A DNA stretch of 64,000 bases from Burkholderia pyrrocinia (GTDB taxonomy: Bacteria; Pseudomonadota; Gammaproteobacteria; Burkholderiales; Burkholderiaceae), in assembly GCF_022809715.1 (NCBI RefSeq), contig NZ_CP094461.1, positions 620,001 to 684,000 of the forward strand, given 5' to 3'. Numbering within the stretch: the first letter of the stretch is position 1; each line of letters opens with the position of its first letter. The notes under the pieces were generated by a model. The model saw nothing but the letters and a program-made list of their open reading frames with translations. It was not told where the DNA came from and searched no databases. This document shows positions 53,512-62,130 of this stretch, in pieces. The position numbers and the translations under genes were made by a program.

Positions 53512-54783
53512 TCAGGTGCCGCCCGACCGATGCGCGTCTTCGCCGAGGAACCGGTGCACGAACGTCACGGCCATCGCCCCTTCGCCGACCGCCGACGCCA
53601 CCCGCTTGACCGAACCCGACCGGACGTCGCCCGCCGCGAACGAGCCGGGCACGCTCGTTTCCAGATAGTACGGCCGGCGCTCGAGCGGCCACACGCGCTC
53701 GAATGCCGGGCAGTCGTACAGGTCGCTGCCGGTCACCAGATAGCCGCCCGGATTGCGGATGATGTTCGTATCCCGGGCCCATTCGGTGTTCGGCGCACCG
53801 CCGATGCAGACGAACAGGTGCGTGGCCGGCAGCACGTCGCGCGCGCCGTCTTCCGAACGCAGCACGATCGCTTCGAGCCGGCCATCGCCGTGCAGCGCGT
53901 CGACGGTCGAGCCGTACCGCACCGTCACGTTCGGCGTGCGCTCGATCCGGTCGATCAGGTAGCGCGACAGCGTCGCCGCCAGCGACGCGCCCCTGACGAT
54001 CATCGTGACTTCGCGCGCGTGCCGCGCGAAGTTCATCGCGGCCTGGCCCGCCGAATTGCCGCCGCCGACGATGAACACGTGCTTGCCTTCGCACATCGGC
54101 GCTTCGCTCGACCCCGCGCCGTAGAACAGGCCTGCGTTGAGAAACTTCCGTTCGTCGGGCAGGCCGAGACTGCGGTATTCGATCCCGGTCGCGCAGATGT
54201 TCGAGCGCGCGGTCAGGATCGAGCCGTCGGCCAGGTCGACGCGAATCTTGCCGTCGACGAACGTCGCGTGCACGCCCTCGCGCATCATCAGCAGCTCGAC
54301 GCCGAACTTCACCGCCTGCTGGCGCGCGCGCTCGGCCAGCTCGGCGCCCGGAATGCCGTCCGGAAACCCCATGTAATTCTCGATCAGCGAACTCGTTCCC
54401 GCCTGCCCGCCGATCGCATCGCGTTCGATCACGACGGCGCGCAGCCCTTCCGACGCCGCGTAGACGGCCGCCGACAGACCGGCCGGACCGGCGCCGTAAA
54501 TCGATACGTCGTATTCGATGAAGCGCGGCCGGGCGACCCAGCCGAGCTTCGCGGCGATCTCCGGCAGCGTCGGCTGGTAGATGCGCGAGCCGTCCGGGAA
54601 GATGACGACCGGCAGCCGGATATCGCGCAGCGGCGCGATGCCCAGCTCGCGCGCGCAATCGGTGTCGGACGTCAGCTCGCACCATTCGTACTCGATCACG
54701 CCGCGCTTCAGGAAGTCGCGGATTGCATAGGCTTCCTTGCTGTTCGGCAAACCGATTACCTTGACATGCTGCGGCTGAGTCAT
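53512..54783 (-). CDS. Thioredoxin-reductase-like FAD oxidoreductase without CxxC
   Basis: A 423-residue flavoprotein. Residues 1-80 resemble a glutaredoxin-like fold (KVIGLPNSKEAYAIRDFLKRG, RLPVVIFPDGSRIYQP) without its CxxC. Residues 90-410 are thioredoxin-reductase-like: FAD loop GAGPAG 97-102, IGGQAGTSSLIENYMGF, NADPH loop VGGGNSAGQAA, and ETSVPGSFAAGDVR. The redox CxxC of thioredoxin reductases is replaced by YGAGSSEAPMCEGK. The start at the ATG at 54783 has GGGAGGCGCTC upstream. It is divergent from the UBP zinc-finger gene. The electron acceptor is unknown. Confidence 0.9.
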   Translation of the reverse strand: MTQPQHVKVIGLPNSKEAYAIRDFLKRGVIEYEWCELTSDTDCARELGIAPLRDIRLPVVIFPDGSRIYQPTLPEIAAKLGWVARPRFIEYDVSIYGAGPAGLSAAVYAASEGLRAVVIERDAIGGQAGTSSLIENYMGFPDGIPGAELAERARQQAVKFGVELLMMREGVHATFVDGKIRVDLADGSILTARSNICATGIEYRSLGLPDERKFLNAGLFYGAGSSEAPMCEGKHVFIVGGGNSAGQAAMNFARHAREVTMIVRGASLAATLSRYLIDRIERTPNVTVRYGSTVDALHGDGRLEAIVLRSEDGARDVLPATHLFVCIGGAPNTEWARDTNIIRNPGGYLVTGSDLYDCPAFERVWPLERRPYYLETSVPGSFAAGDVRSGSVKRVASAVGEGAMAVTFVHRFLGEDAHRSGGT

Positions 54784-54888
54784 GAGCGCCTCCCGGTGAC
54801 CGTCGTGTCGGATCTCGCCCGGGCCTCGCGCCGGGCGCACTTGCGACTGTACGTCCCCCTGCCGCCAGGGGTGACATGCTTAATAAGA

Positions 54889-54904
54889 ATTAAGGTCCGC
54901 GCGC
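54889..54904. promoter_or_regulatory. Dyad in the divergent FAD/UBP promoter
   Basis: Perfect inverted repeat CTTAAT-4-ATTAAG in an otherwise GC-rich region, about 105 bases upstream of the flavoprotein start and about 97 bases upstream of the zinc-finger gene. It is a candidate operator for both; no regulator is assigned. Confidence 0.5.
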
Positions 54905-55000
54905 GACACGACCGTCCACAATGCAGCGTATCCAACCCCGCTTGCAGCTTCGCGCCGGCCGCGCTGCGAGCGATCTCCGGCGCCGGCATCGGAGCGGAAG

Positions 55001-55273
55001 ATGACCACGACCTGCACCCATCTCGGCGAAGCACGCATCCTGACCACCGACAAGGACTACTGCGAGGAATGCGTGAAGTCCGGCAGCCAGTGGGTGCATT
55101 TGCGCCTGTGCCTGACATGCGGGCACGTCGGCTGTTGCGACTCGTCGCCGAATCGCCACGCAAGCCGGCATTTTCACGAAACCGGCCACCCGCTCGCGCG
55201 TTCGATCGAACCCGGCGAGCGCTGGGTCTGGTGCTATGCGGACGACGTGATGGCCGGCGAGATCGCGTCGTAA
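55001..55273 (+). CDS. UBP-type zinc-finger protein
   Basis: A 90-residue protein consisting of one ZnF-UBP domain: CTHLG, YCEECVKSGSQWVHLRLCLTCGHVGCCDSSPNRHASRHFHETGHPL supply the Cys and His ligands, followed by VWCYADD. In bacteria such proteins are often encoded next to thioredoxin-reductase-like flavoproteins, as here (divergent, 217 bases). The bacterial partner is unknown, since ubiquitin is absent. Confidence 0.93.
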   Translation: MTTTCTHLGEARILTTDKDYCEECVKSGSQWVHLRLCLTCGHVGCCDSSPNRHASRHFHETGHPLARSIEPGERWVWCYADDVMAGEIAS

Positions 55274-55401
55274 CGCGCCGCGCGCCGGGATCCGGCACCC
55301 GCGCGCACCCGTGTCCCACGACGGGCCGCCCGTCGCCCCCACTTGTCGACATCGATCCGGCACCTTTCCGGACCGCGGGTTAACACCGTTCGATCGCGGC
55401 T

Positions 55402-55458
55402 TTGTCATGCCGATCTTTTCGGCTATAGTTTATCGAACGATAACTTATCCATCGATAA
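55402..55458 (+). promoter_or_regulatory. Promoter with tandem operators before VOC gene
   Basis: TTGTCA at 55402-55407, a 16-base spacer, and TATAGT at 55424-55429 form a good sigma-70 promoter. Directly after it come two 14-base dyads, 55430-55443 (TTATCG-2-CGATAA, perfect) and 55445-55458 (TTATC-4-GATAA). They cover the start of transcription, as expected for repressor sites. The regulator is not encoded next to it. Confidence 0.72.
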
Positions 55459-55472
55459 ACAAGGAGTCTCCC

Positions 55473-55952
55473 ATGCCCGTATCCAGACTCGCGCACTACT
55501 CGATCCGCACGCTCGATCTCGAGAAATCGTGCCGCTTCTACGAACGTGTGCTCGGCTTCAAGCGCGGCTATCGCCCGCCGTTCGACTTTCCCGGCGCGTG
55601 GCTCTACAAGGGCGGCGACGAAGCCGATTACGGCACGGTCCACATCATCGGCGTCGATCCGGCCAACCCCGACGGGCTCGCGGCCTATCTCGGCGACAAG
55701 GACCTGCCCGCAACCGGCACCGGCACCGTCGACCACATCGCGTTCCTCGCGACCGGCGTCGAAGCGATGTGGAACACGCTGCGCGCGGAAGGCATCGCGT
55801 GGCGCGACCGGACGGTGCCGAGCCTCGGGCTGCACCAGGTCTTCATCGAGGATCCGTCCGGCGTGACGATCGAGCTCAACTACCCTGCCGCCGAGGTCGC
55901 CGGCCTGGAACTACCCGCCGCGGCCTCGGCCGGCGACACCCACGGAGACTGA
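55473..55952 (+). CDS. VOC-family (glyoxalase/dioxygenase) protein
   Basis: A 159-residue vicinal-oxygen-chelate protein. Two beta-alpha-beta-beta-beta modules carry likely metal ligands His8 (LAHYSIRTLDLEKSCRFYERVLGF), His in VDHIAFLATGVE and Glu in DPSGVTIELNY. An ATG at 55473 with AAGGAG before it is chosen; an upstream GTG lies before the promoter. The stop is one base before the monooxygenase ATG, so they are coupled. The role is probably ring cleavage or isomerisation in the catabolic island. Confidence 0.92.
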   Translation: MPVSRLAHYSIRTLDLEKSCRFYERVLGFKRGYRPPFDFPGAWLYKGGDEADYGTVHIIGVDPANPDGLAAYLGDKDLPATGTGTVDHIAFLATGVEAMWNTLRAEGIAWRDRTVPSLGLHQVFIEDPSGVTIELNYPAAEVAGLELPAAASAGDTHGD

Positions 55953-55953
55953 C

Positions 55954-57180
55954 ATGAACGACAGCACTTCGACGAACCGCAAGGCCGCCATCATCGGCGG
56001 CTCGCTGGGCGGCCTGTTCGCCGCGAATCTCCTGCTGCGCAACGGCTGGGACGTGGACGTGTTCGAACGCGTGCCCGAGGCGCTCTCGGGCCGCGGCGCC
56101 GGCATCGTCACGCACCCGGAACTGTTCGACGTGATGCTCGCCGCGGGCGTGCGCATCGACGAATCGATCGGCGTGAAGGTCGAATCGCGCATCACGCTGG
56201 CCAGGGACGGCAGCGTGGCGTCGGAACGCGGGCTACCGCAGACGCTGACCGCGTGGAGCAAGATGTACCACGTGCTGCGCGCGGCATTGCCCGACCAGCA
56301 TTACCACTCGGGCGCCGTCGTCGCCGATGTCGCGGACGGGCCGGATCGCGCCTCGGTCACGCTGTCCGACGGCTCGGTCGTGCACGCGGATCTCGTGATC
56401 GCGGCCGACGGATTCCGCTCCGCGATCCGCGAAAAATTCCTGCCGGATGCGCGGTTGCAGTACGCGGGCTACGTCGCGTGGCGCGGGCTGGTCGACGAAG
56501 CCGGCCTGTCGGACGCGACCCACGCGACGCTGTTCGATAAATTCGCGTTCGGCCTGCCGCCGCACGAGCAGATCCTCGGCTATCCGGTCGCCGGCCAGGG
56601 CAACAGTACGAAACCCGGCGAGCGCCGCTACAACTTCGTCTGGTATCGCGCGACCCGCGAAGACACCGACCTGCCGAACCTGCTGACCGACGAGACCGGC
56701 AAGCTGTGGGCGGGCGGCATTCCGCCGACGCTGATCCGCCGCGACGTCCTCGACGACATGGAAGACGCGGCTCATGCATTGCTTGCGCCACAGTTCGCCG
56801 AGGTGGTGGCGCGTGCGACGCAACCGCTGTTCCAGCCGATCTACGACCTCGAAGTGCCGAACATGGCGTTCGGCCGGATCGCGCTGCTCGGCGACGCCGC
56901 GTTCGTCGCGCGGCCGCATTGCGGGATGGGCGTCACGAAAGCCGCCGGCGATGCGCTCGCGCTCGTCACCGCACTCGCCACGCGCACCGATACGCTCGAC
57001 GCACTGCGCGAATACAGCGAAACGCGTACGGCCTTCGGCGCCGCGATCGTGCAGCATGCGCGCCACCTCGGCGCCTACATGCAGGCGCAACTGAAAAACG
57101 ACACCGAGCGCGCAATGGCCGAGCGCTATCGAACGCCGGAAGTCGTGATGCGGGAAACCGCCGTTCCGCCGCATTTCTGA
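55954..57180 (+). CDS. FAD-dependent aromatic monooxygenase
   Basis: A 408-residue group A flavin monooxygenase. The FAD-binding fold begins [43 protein letters not shown] is the DG motif, and [28 protein letters not shown] is the GD motif. It resembles 2,6-dihydroxypyridine hydroxylase-like proteins. It is coupled to the VOC gene and should hydroxylate an aromatic or N-heterocyclic ring. A relative is encoded at 60587-61711. Confidence 0.92.
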   Translation: MNDSTSTNRKAAIIGGSLGGLFAANLLLRNGWDVDVFERVPEALSGRGAGIVTHPELFDVMLAAGVRIDESIGVKVESRITLARDGSVASERGLPQTLTAWSKMYHVLRAALPDQHYHSGAVVADVADGPDRASVTLSDGSVVHADLVIAADGFRSAIREKFLPDARLQYAGYVAWRGLVDEAGLSDATHATLFDKFAFGLPPHEQILGYPVAGQGNSTKPGERRYNFVWYRATREDTDLPNLLTDETGKLWAGGIPPTLIRRDVLDDMEDAAHALLAPQFAEVVARATQPLFQPIYDLEVPNMAFGRIALLGDAAFVARPHCGMGVTKAAGDALALVTALATRTDTLDALREYSETRTAFGAAIVQHARHLGAYMQAQLKNDTERAMAERYRTPEVVMRETAVPPHF

Positions 57181-57187
57181 GCGCGAA

Positions 57188-57218
57188 CGGGCGCCGCGTG
57201 CGAGACGCGCGGCGCCCG
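57188..57218. repeat. Intergenic hairpin before DUF485 gene
   Basis: A perfect 11-base inverted repeat (CGGGCGCCGCG and its complement) with a nine-base loop, eight bases after the monooxygenase stop codon. Without a T-tract it is more likely an mRNA processing or stability element within the operon than a terminator. Confidence 0.5.
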
Positions 57219-57255
57219 CTGCCCGGCCCGGATACCCAAACCAGAAGGAGACACC

Positions 57256-57615
57256 GTGAACCACCCGATTCCGGCTGCCGCCGGCACCGCGCCCGACCTG
57301 GACGCGCCGGCACAGGCCACGCACCCGCTGCTGCGCGATGCCCGCTTTCGCGATCTCGTCAGGCGCAGAAGGCTGTTCGCCTGGTCGCTGACGCTCGTCA
57401 TGCTCGCCCTCTATTTCGCGTTCATCCTCACGCTGGCGTTTTCGCCGACGCTGCTCGGACAGCCGATCGTGCCGGGCCGGCCTACCCCGTGGGGCATCCC
57501 GGTCGGGTTCGGCATGTTCGTCGTCACGTTCGCGCTGGTCGCGCTTTACGTGTATCGGGCCAATTCGGTGTACGACACGATCGTCGCATCCATTCGTCAC
57601 GGAGGCGATCAATGA
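57256..57615 (+). CDS. DUF485 (YjcH-like) membrane protein
   Basis: A 119-residue protein with two membrane segments (about 41-62 and 82-102) and the DUF485 block [25 protein letters not shown]. Such proteins are encoded with ActP-type solute symporters, and here the stop overlaps the symporter start by ATGA. The start has AGAAGGAGACACC before it. It is likely an accessory subunit of the transporter. Confidence 0.93.
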   Translation: MNHPIPAAAGTAPDLDAPAQATHPLLRDARFRDLVRRRRLFAWSLTLVMLALYFAFILTLAFSPTLLGQPIVPGRPTPWGIPVGFGMFVVTFALVALYVYRANSVYDTIVASIRHGGDQ

Positions 57616-59246
57616 AACGCCTGCTCATCGCATCGATCGCCACCATCGGCTCGGCACCTGCGTTCGCGGCCGGCCCCACAACGCTCGCGCACGGGCACAA
57701 TCCGGTCGCGATCGGCATGTTCCTGCTGTTCGTCGCTTCGACGCTTTTCATCACGCGCTGGGCCGCGCGCAAGAACCACAGCGTGGCCGACCACTACGCC
57801 GCGGGCGGCAAGATCACCGCGTTCCAGAACGGCTGGGCGATCGCCGGCGACTACATGTCGGCGGCGTCGCTGCTCGGCATCTCCGCGCTGGTGTTCACGA
57901 GCGGCTACGACGGCCTGATCTATTCGGTCGGCTTCCTCGCGAGCTGGCCGATCATCCTGTTCCTGATCGCCGAGCCGCTGCGCAATCTCGGCAAGTACAC
58001 GCTCGCCGACGTCGTGTCCTATCGCCTCCGGCAACGGCCGATCCGCGCATTCGCGGCGTCGAGCTCGATCGTTATCGTGCTGCTGTACCTCGTGTCGCAG
58101 ATGGTCGGCGCGGGCAAGCTGGTCGAGCTGCTGTTCGGCCTGAACTACACGGTCGCGGTGCTGATCGTCGGCGTGCTGATGGTCGTCTACGTGTTCTTCG
58201 GCGGGATGCTGGCGACGACCTGGATCCAGATCATCAAGGCCGTACTGCTGCTCGCCGGTGCGGCCTTCATGGCGATCATGGTGCTGAGCCGTTTCGGCTT
58301 CAGCCTCGATGCGCTGTTCGCGCAGGCGATTCTCGTGCATCCGAAACATGCGGCGATCATGCGCCCCGGCGGCCTGGTATCCGATCCGGTCTCGGCCGTG
58401 TCGCTCGGCCTCGCGCTGATCTTCGGCACGGCCGGCCTGCCGCACATCCTGATGCGCTTCTTCACGGTCGGCGACGTCAACGCCGCCCGCAAGAGCATCC
58501 TCTATGCGACCGGCATCGTCGGCGCCGGCTATGTGCTGATCGTCATCATCGGCTTCGGCACCATCGCACTCGTCGCGTCGGACCCGCAATACCGGGACGC
58601 ATCCGGCGCCATCGCGGGCGGCGCGAACATGGTGGCGATCCACCTCGCGCATGCGGTCGGCGGCGACGTGTTCCTCGGCTTCATCTGCGCGGTCGCATTC
58701 TCGACCATCCTGGCCGTGGTCGCCGGACTGACGCTCGCGGGTTCGTCGGCGATCTCGCACGACCTGTATGCGAACGTGCTGCGTCGCGGCCGCGCTTCGG
58801 ATCAAGAGGAAATGCGCGTGGCGCGCGGAACGACCCTGGTGCTCGGCGTGCTCGCGATCCTGCTCGGCATCGCATTCGAAAAGCAGAACATCGCGTTCAT
58901 CGTCAGCCTCACGTTCTCGATCGCGGCAAGCTCGAACTTTCCCGTGCTGCTGCTCTCGATCTACTGGCGCGGCCTGACCACGCGCGGCGCGGTACTGGGC
59001 GGCCTGACCGGGCTCGCCACCGCCGTGACGCTCACCGTGCTGAGCCCGACCGTCTGGGTGCAGGTGCTCGGTCATGCGCATGCGGTCTATCCGTACGAAT
59101 ATCCGGCGCTGTTCTCGATGGCGGCGGCATTCGCCGGCGTCGTCCTGTTCTCCGTCACCGACCGCTCGGCCCGTGCGCAACGAGAACGCGAGCAGTTCGA
59201 CGCGCAGCTCGTCGCCTGCGAAATGGGCATGACGCAACGCGGCTGA
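57612..59246 (+). CDS. ActP-type sodium:solute symporter
   Basis: A 544-residue SSS-family transporter with a signal-like first segment and about 13 membrane helices. Family marks: [61 protein letters not shown] and [17 protein letters not shown]. ActP members import acetate, glycolate and other short or aromatic carboxylates. With the surrounding oxygenases it probably imports the substrate of this island. Confidence 0.93.
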   Translation: MKRLLIASIATIGSAPAFAAGPTTLAHGHNPVAIGMFLLFVASTLFITRWAARKNHSVADHYAAGGKITAFQNGWAIAGDYMSAASLLGISALVFTSGYDGLIYSVGFLASWPIILFLIAEPLRNLGKYTLADVVSYRLRQRPIRAFAASSSIVIVLLYLVSQMVGAGKLVELLFGLNYTVAVLIVGVLMVVYVFFGGMLATTWIQIIKAVLLLAGAAFMAIMVLSRFGFSLDALFAQAILVHPKHAAIMRPGGLVSDPVSAVSLGLALIFGTAGLPHILMRFFTVGDVNAARKSILYATGIVGAGYVLIVIIGFGTIALVASDPQYRDASGAIAGGANMVAIHLAHAVGGDVFLGFICAVAFSTILAVVAGLTLAGSSAISHDLYANVLRRGRASDQEEMRVARGTTLVLGVLAILLGIAFEKQNIAFIVSLTFSIAASSNFPVLLLSIYWRGLTTRGAVLGGLTGLATAVTLTVLSPTVWVQVLGHAHAVYPYEYPALFSMAAAFAGVVLFSVTDRSARAQREREQFDAQLVACEMGMTQRG

Positions 59247-59286
59247 GCCGCACGCCCCGAAAAAACGATATCCCGTGGGAGACACC

Positions 59287-60420
59287 ATGTTGAATTGCAC
59301 CTGCTGCATGTCGCCGGCACGGCGCCGCCTGCTCGGCGCGTTGGCCGCGCTCGCCGGCACGGCCGTCGCCGGACGCACCGCATCCGCAGCCGACACCGCG
59401 AGCGCACCGGCCGCCTCGACCGCCGTGCCGCGGCACCGGCCCCGCTCGATCGACATCCACGCGCACTACTACTCTGAAAGCTTTTGCGATCTGGTCGGCG
59501 GCGAAGGCAAGCGCTTTGGCGGCTCGTTCGCGTGCGACGATGCGTCGTTCACGTTCCGGACGCCCGCCGGCGGCCTCGGGCCGCTGCCGATGAAGTTCAT
59601 CGACGTCGACGCGCGGCTCAAGGACATGGATGCGTCCGGCGTCGACGTCCAGGCGCTGTCGCTCAGCGTGCCGATGGCGTACTGGGGCGACCGGCCGTTC
59701 AACGCGAAGCTCGCGCGCGACTGGAATTCGGCCGCCTCGCGCGTCTACCGGCGGCACCCGACGCGGTTCGTCGTACTCGCGACGCTGCCGATGCTGAACG
59801 CGACCGATGCGATCGACGAACTCGAGCGCGCGGCGCAGTTGCCCGGCGTGCGCGGCGTGTACATGGGCACCAACATCGACAACCGCGATCTCGACGATCC
59901 GCTGTTCGCGCCGGTGTTCGCGCGCATCGAGCAACTGGGCCTGCCCGTGTTCCTGCATCCGCAGCAAACGGTCGGCGGCGCGCGGCTCGGCGATTTCTAC
60001 CTGAGCAACCTGCTCGGCAATCCGTTCGATACGGCGATCGCGGGCTCGCACCTGATCCTGGGCGGCGTGCTCGACCGCCACCCGAACCTGCACGTCACGT
60101 TGCCGCATGCGGGCGGCGCGCTGCCGATCCTCGTCGGGCGCCTCGACGCGGGCTGGACCGCCCGCCCCGAAACGCGCCGGCTCGCGCAAAAGCCCAGCAG
60201 CTATCTGCGGCGCTTCAGCTACGACACGGTGTCCCATTCGGGGCCCGTGCTGAACTTCCTGATGGAGAACGTCGGGGTGGACCGGCTCGTACTCGGCAGC
60301 GACTATTGCTTCGACATGGGCTACGAGCAGCCGGTCCGCTTCCTCGACCGCCTCGACCTGACGGCGGAACAGCGTTCGATGATACTCGGCGGCAATGCGG
60401 GCAAGCTGCTCGGAATGTAG
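59287..60420 (+). CDS. Amidohydrolase-family decarboxylase candidate with leader
   Basis: A 377-residue amidohydrolase-2 protein of the ACMSD / resorcylate-decarboxylase type. The HxH metal motif is in SIDIHAHYYSE; PVFLHPQQT, LPHAGGALP and LVLGSDYCFDMGY are later ligands. The ATG at 59287 is preferred (GGGAGACACC upstream) over a GTG four codons before. The N-terminus MLNCTCCMSPARRRLLGALAALAG resembles a Tat leader, unusual for the family. It may decarboxylate or hydrolyse an aromatic acid between the two monooxygenases. Confidence 0.88.
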   Translation: MLNCTCCMSPARRRLLGALAALAGTAVAGRTASAADTASAPAASTAVPRHRPRSIDIHAHYYSESFCDLVGGEGKRFGGSFACDDASFTFRTPAGGLGPLPMKFIDVDARLKDMDASGVDVQALSLSVPMAYWGDRPFNAKLARDWNSAASRVYRRHPTRFVVLATLPMLNATDAIDELERAAQLPGVRGVYMGTNIDNRDLDDPLFAPVFARIEQLGLPVFLHPQQTVGGARLGDFYLSNLLGNPFDTAIAGSHLILGGVLDRHPNLHVTLPHAGGALPILVGRLDAGWTARPETRRLAQKPSSYLRRFSYDTVSHSGPVLNFLMENVGVDRLVLGSDYCFDMGYEQPVRFLDRLDLTAEQRSMILGGNAGKLLGM

Positions 60421-60586
60421 CGGCCAAGCAGGCATATGGAAATTTTCGACCCATTGCACCGTCGGCGCAGGCCGTTGCCGCACATGGCATCATCCGGCCA
60501 GCCGGTGAGGGCCGGCATGCAACGCCACGCATCACGACGGCCGGCCGGCGACGCACGCCGCCGGCCGAACACGGGAATCACGCAAG

Positions 60587-61711
60587 ATGAAGATAGTCAT
60601 TGCAGGCGGATCGATCGCGGGTCTCGCGGCCGCGCTGACGCTCGATTGCATCGGACACGACGTCATGGTCTGCGAGCGCTCGCCGACGCCGCTGCGCGGC
60701 CGGGGCGGCGGCGTGGCCGTGCTGCGGCGCATGATGGCGTTTCTCGAACGGCATGGCCGGCATTGCCGCCAGACGATCAGCGTGCCGACGCACCGGCGGC
60801 GCTGGATCGATCGCGACGGCGTCGTCACGCGCGACGAACCCGAAATACTGCCGTTTTCGTCATGGGATGCCGTCTACCGCTCGCTGTGCGAGACGCTGCC
60901 GCGCGGGCGCATCCATTACGGCCGCACGGTCACCGGCTTCGCCCAGGACGCGGACGGCGTCGACGTATACCTCGCAGACGAACGCATCCGCGCGGATGTG
61001 CTGATTGCCGCCGACGGCTCCGGCTCGAACCTGCGCGCGCACCTCTTCCCCGGCTATGCGCCGGCGTTTGCCGGCTACCTCGCATGGCGCGGCATCGTCG
61101 ACGAAGCCGAATTCGACGCCGCCGCGATCGCATCGCTGGTCGAGAACATGACGCTTCACAAGGCGCCCGGCGAACTGTTCATGGCGTTCCTGATTCCCGC
61201 GCTCGACGGCTCGCTCGCGCCGGGCACGCGCCGCTTCAACTGGCTGTGGTATCGCAACGAAGCCGATCCGGATGCGCTGCGCCGGCACCTGACGGATCGG
61301 GACGGCCACGTTCACCATGCGTCCGTGCATCCGGGGCAGCTTGCCGACGACACCGTCGCGACGCTGCGGCAACTCGCGGGCGAACGCTTGCCTGCTTCCC
61401 TGTCGCAACTGGTGCTCTCGACGCGCGCGCCGTTCAACCAGGCGATTTTCGATGCGTTGAGCCCCGCTTTCGTCGACGGCCGTGTCGCGCTGATCGGCGA
61501 CGCGGCCTGCACCGTGCGCCCTCATACGGCATCCGGCACGTCGAAGGCGGCGAACGATGCCGTATCGCTCGCCGAAGCGCTGCCGGCGGACGCGACCGAT
61601 GTCGTCGAGCGCCTGGCGTCATGGTCGGCCCGGCGGCGGGAGGAAGTGACCTCGTTGCTCGACAAGGGTCCGCAACTTGCCGCGTCGTTCGGCCTCGGCA
61701 CGCCGCGCTGA
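60587..61711 (+). CDS. FAD-dependent monooxygenase (second)
   Basis: A 374-residue flavin monooxygenase: KIVIAGGSIAGLAAALTLDCIGHDVMVCER (FAD loop), VLIAADGSGSNLRAHLFPGY (DG motif) and RVALIGDAACTVRPHTASGTSKAANDAVSLAEAL (GD motif). It is related to the enzyme at 55954-57180 but shorter. It lies 166 bases after the amidohydrolase in the same direction, perhaps with its own promoter. The substrate is unknown; the pair suggests two successive ring hydroxylations. Confidence 0.92.
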   Translation: MKIVIAGGSIAGLAAALTLDCIGHDVMVCERSPTPLRGRGGGVAVLRRMMAFLERHGRHCRQTISVPTHRRRWIDRDGVVTRDEPEILPFSSWDAVYRSLCETLPRGRIHYGRTVTGFAQDADGVDVYLADERIRADVLIAADGSGSNLRAHLFPGYAPAFAGYLAWRGIVDEAEFDAAAIASLVENMTLHKAPGELFMAFLIPALDGSLAPGTRRFNWLWYRNEADPDALRRHLTDRDGHVHHASVHPGQLADDTVATLRQLAGERLPASLSQLVLSTRAPFNQAIFDALSPAFVDGRVALIGDAACTVRPHTASGTSKAANDAVSLAEALPADATDVVERLASWSARRREEVTSLLDKGPQLAASFGLGTPR

Positions 61712-61748
61712 CGCATGTGCGCTGGCGCCGGAATGCAGCATGCGGGTG

Positions 61749-61801
61749 TTCAGAACGTTTCAGCGCAGCTTCAGGAAATAGCGTCGGCGCCCGCGTAGAC
61801 T
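61749..61801 (+). promoter_or_regulatory. TTCAG triple-repeat promoter, site D
   Basis: Three TTCAG units at 61749, 61759 and 61770 (10 then 11 bases apart), all perfect. TAGACT at 61796-61801 follows 19 bases after the third heptamer (TTCAGGA), the same distance as at site A. A start of transcription near 61808 would leave a leader of about 55 bases to the small ORF. Confidence 0.7.
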
Positions 61802-61863
61802 GCCCCCCAACATCCGCCGCGCAGGCAAATCGTCCGCGCGCAGTCATCCCCTGGAGTAACGAC

Positions 61864-62130
61864 ATGATCTCCACCGCGAATCGCTGTCGCCGGACAGGCT
61901 TGTCATCGCCGAATCGATCGGCGGTGCCGTGCCGCCATCCGGCGGCGCCGACCGGAACGTCCGTCGCGAGCACGCGCAAGCCGGGCCGCACCGGCCGGTC
62001 CGCCTGTCGCGCCAACCTGATCCGCGGTGCCGCGCGCGATCGTCATGCGAACGCGCGCGTCCGACACGCCGTCTACTGCCCCGCCAGTCGAATGACGCCG
62101 GGCGAACCGGTTCACGTGGAGCGCGCATGA
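61864..62130 (+). CDS. Putative small ORF coupled to the cytochrome gene
   Basis: An 88-residue Arg/Ser/Pro-rich frame beginning MISTANRCRRTGLSSPN. It has CTGGAG seven bases before its ATG, GC3 bias like real genes, and its TGA overlaps the cytochrome ATG as ATGA. It is the first ORF after the triple-repeat promoter. I do not recognise it; it could be a real small protein, a leader for translational coupling, or a degraded gene. Confidence 0.45.
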   Translation: MISTANRCRRTGLSSPNRSAVPCRHPAAPTGTSVASTRKPGRTGRSACRANLIRGAARDRHANARVRHAVYCPASRMTPGEPVHVERA

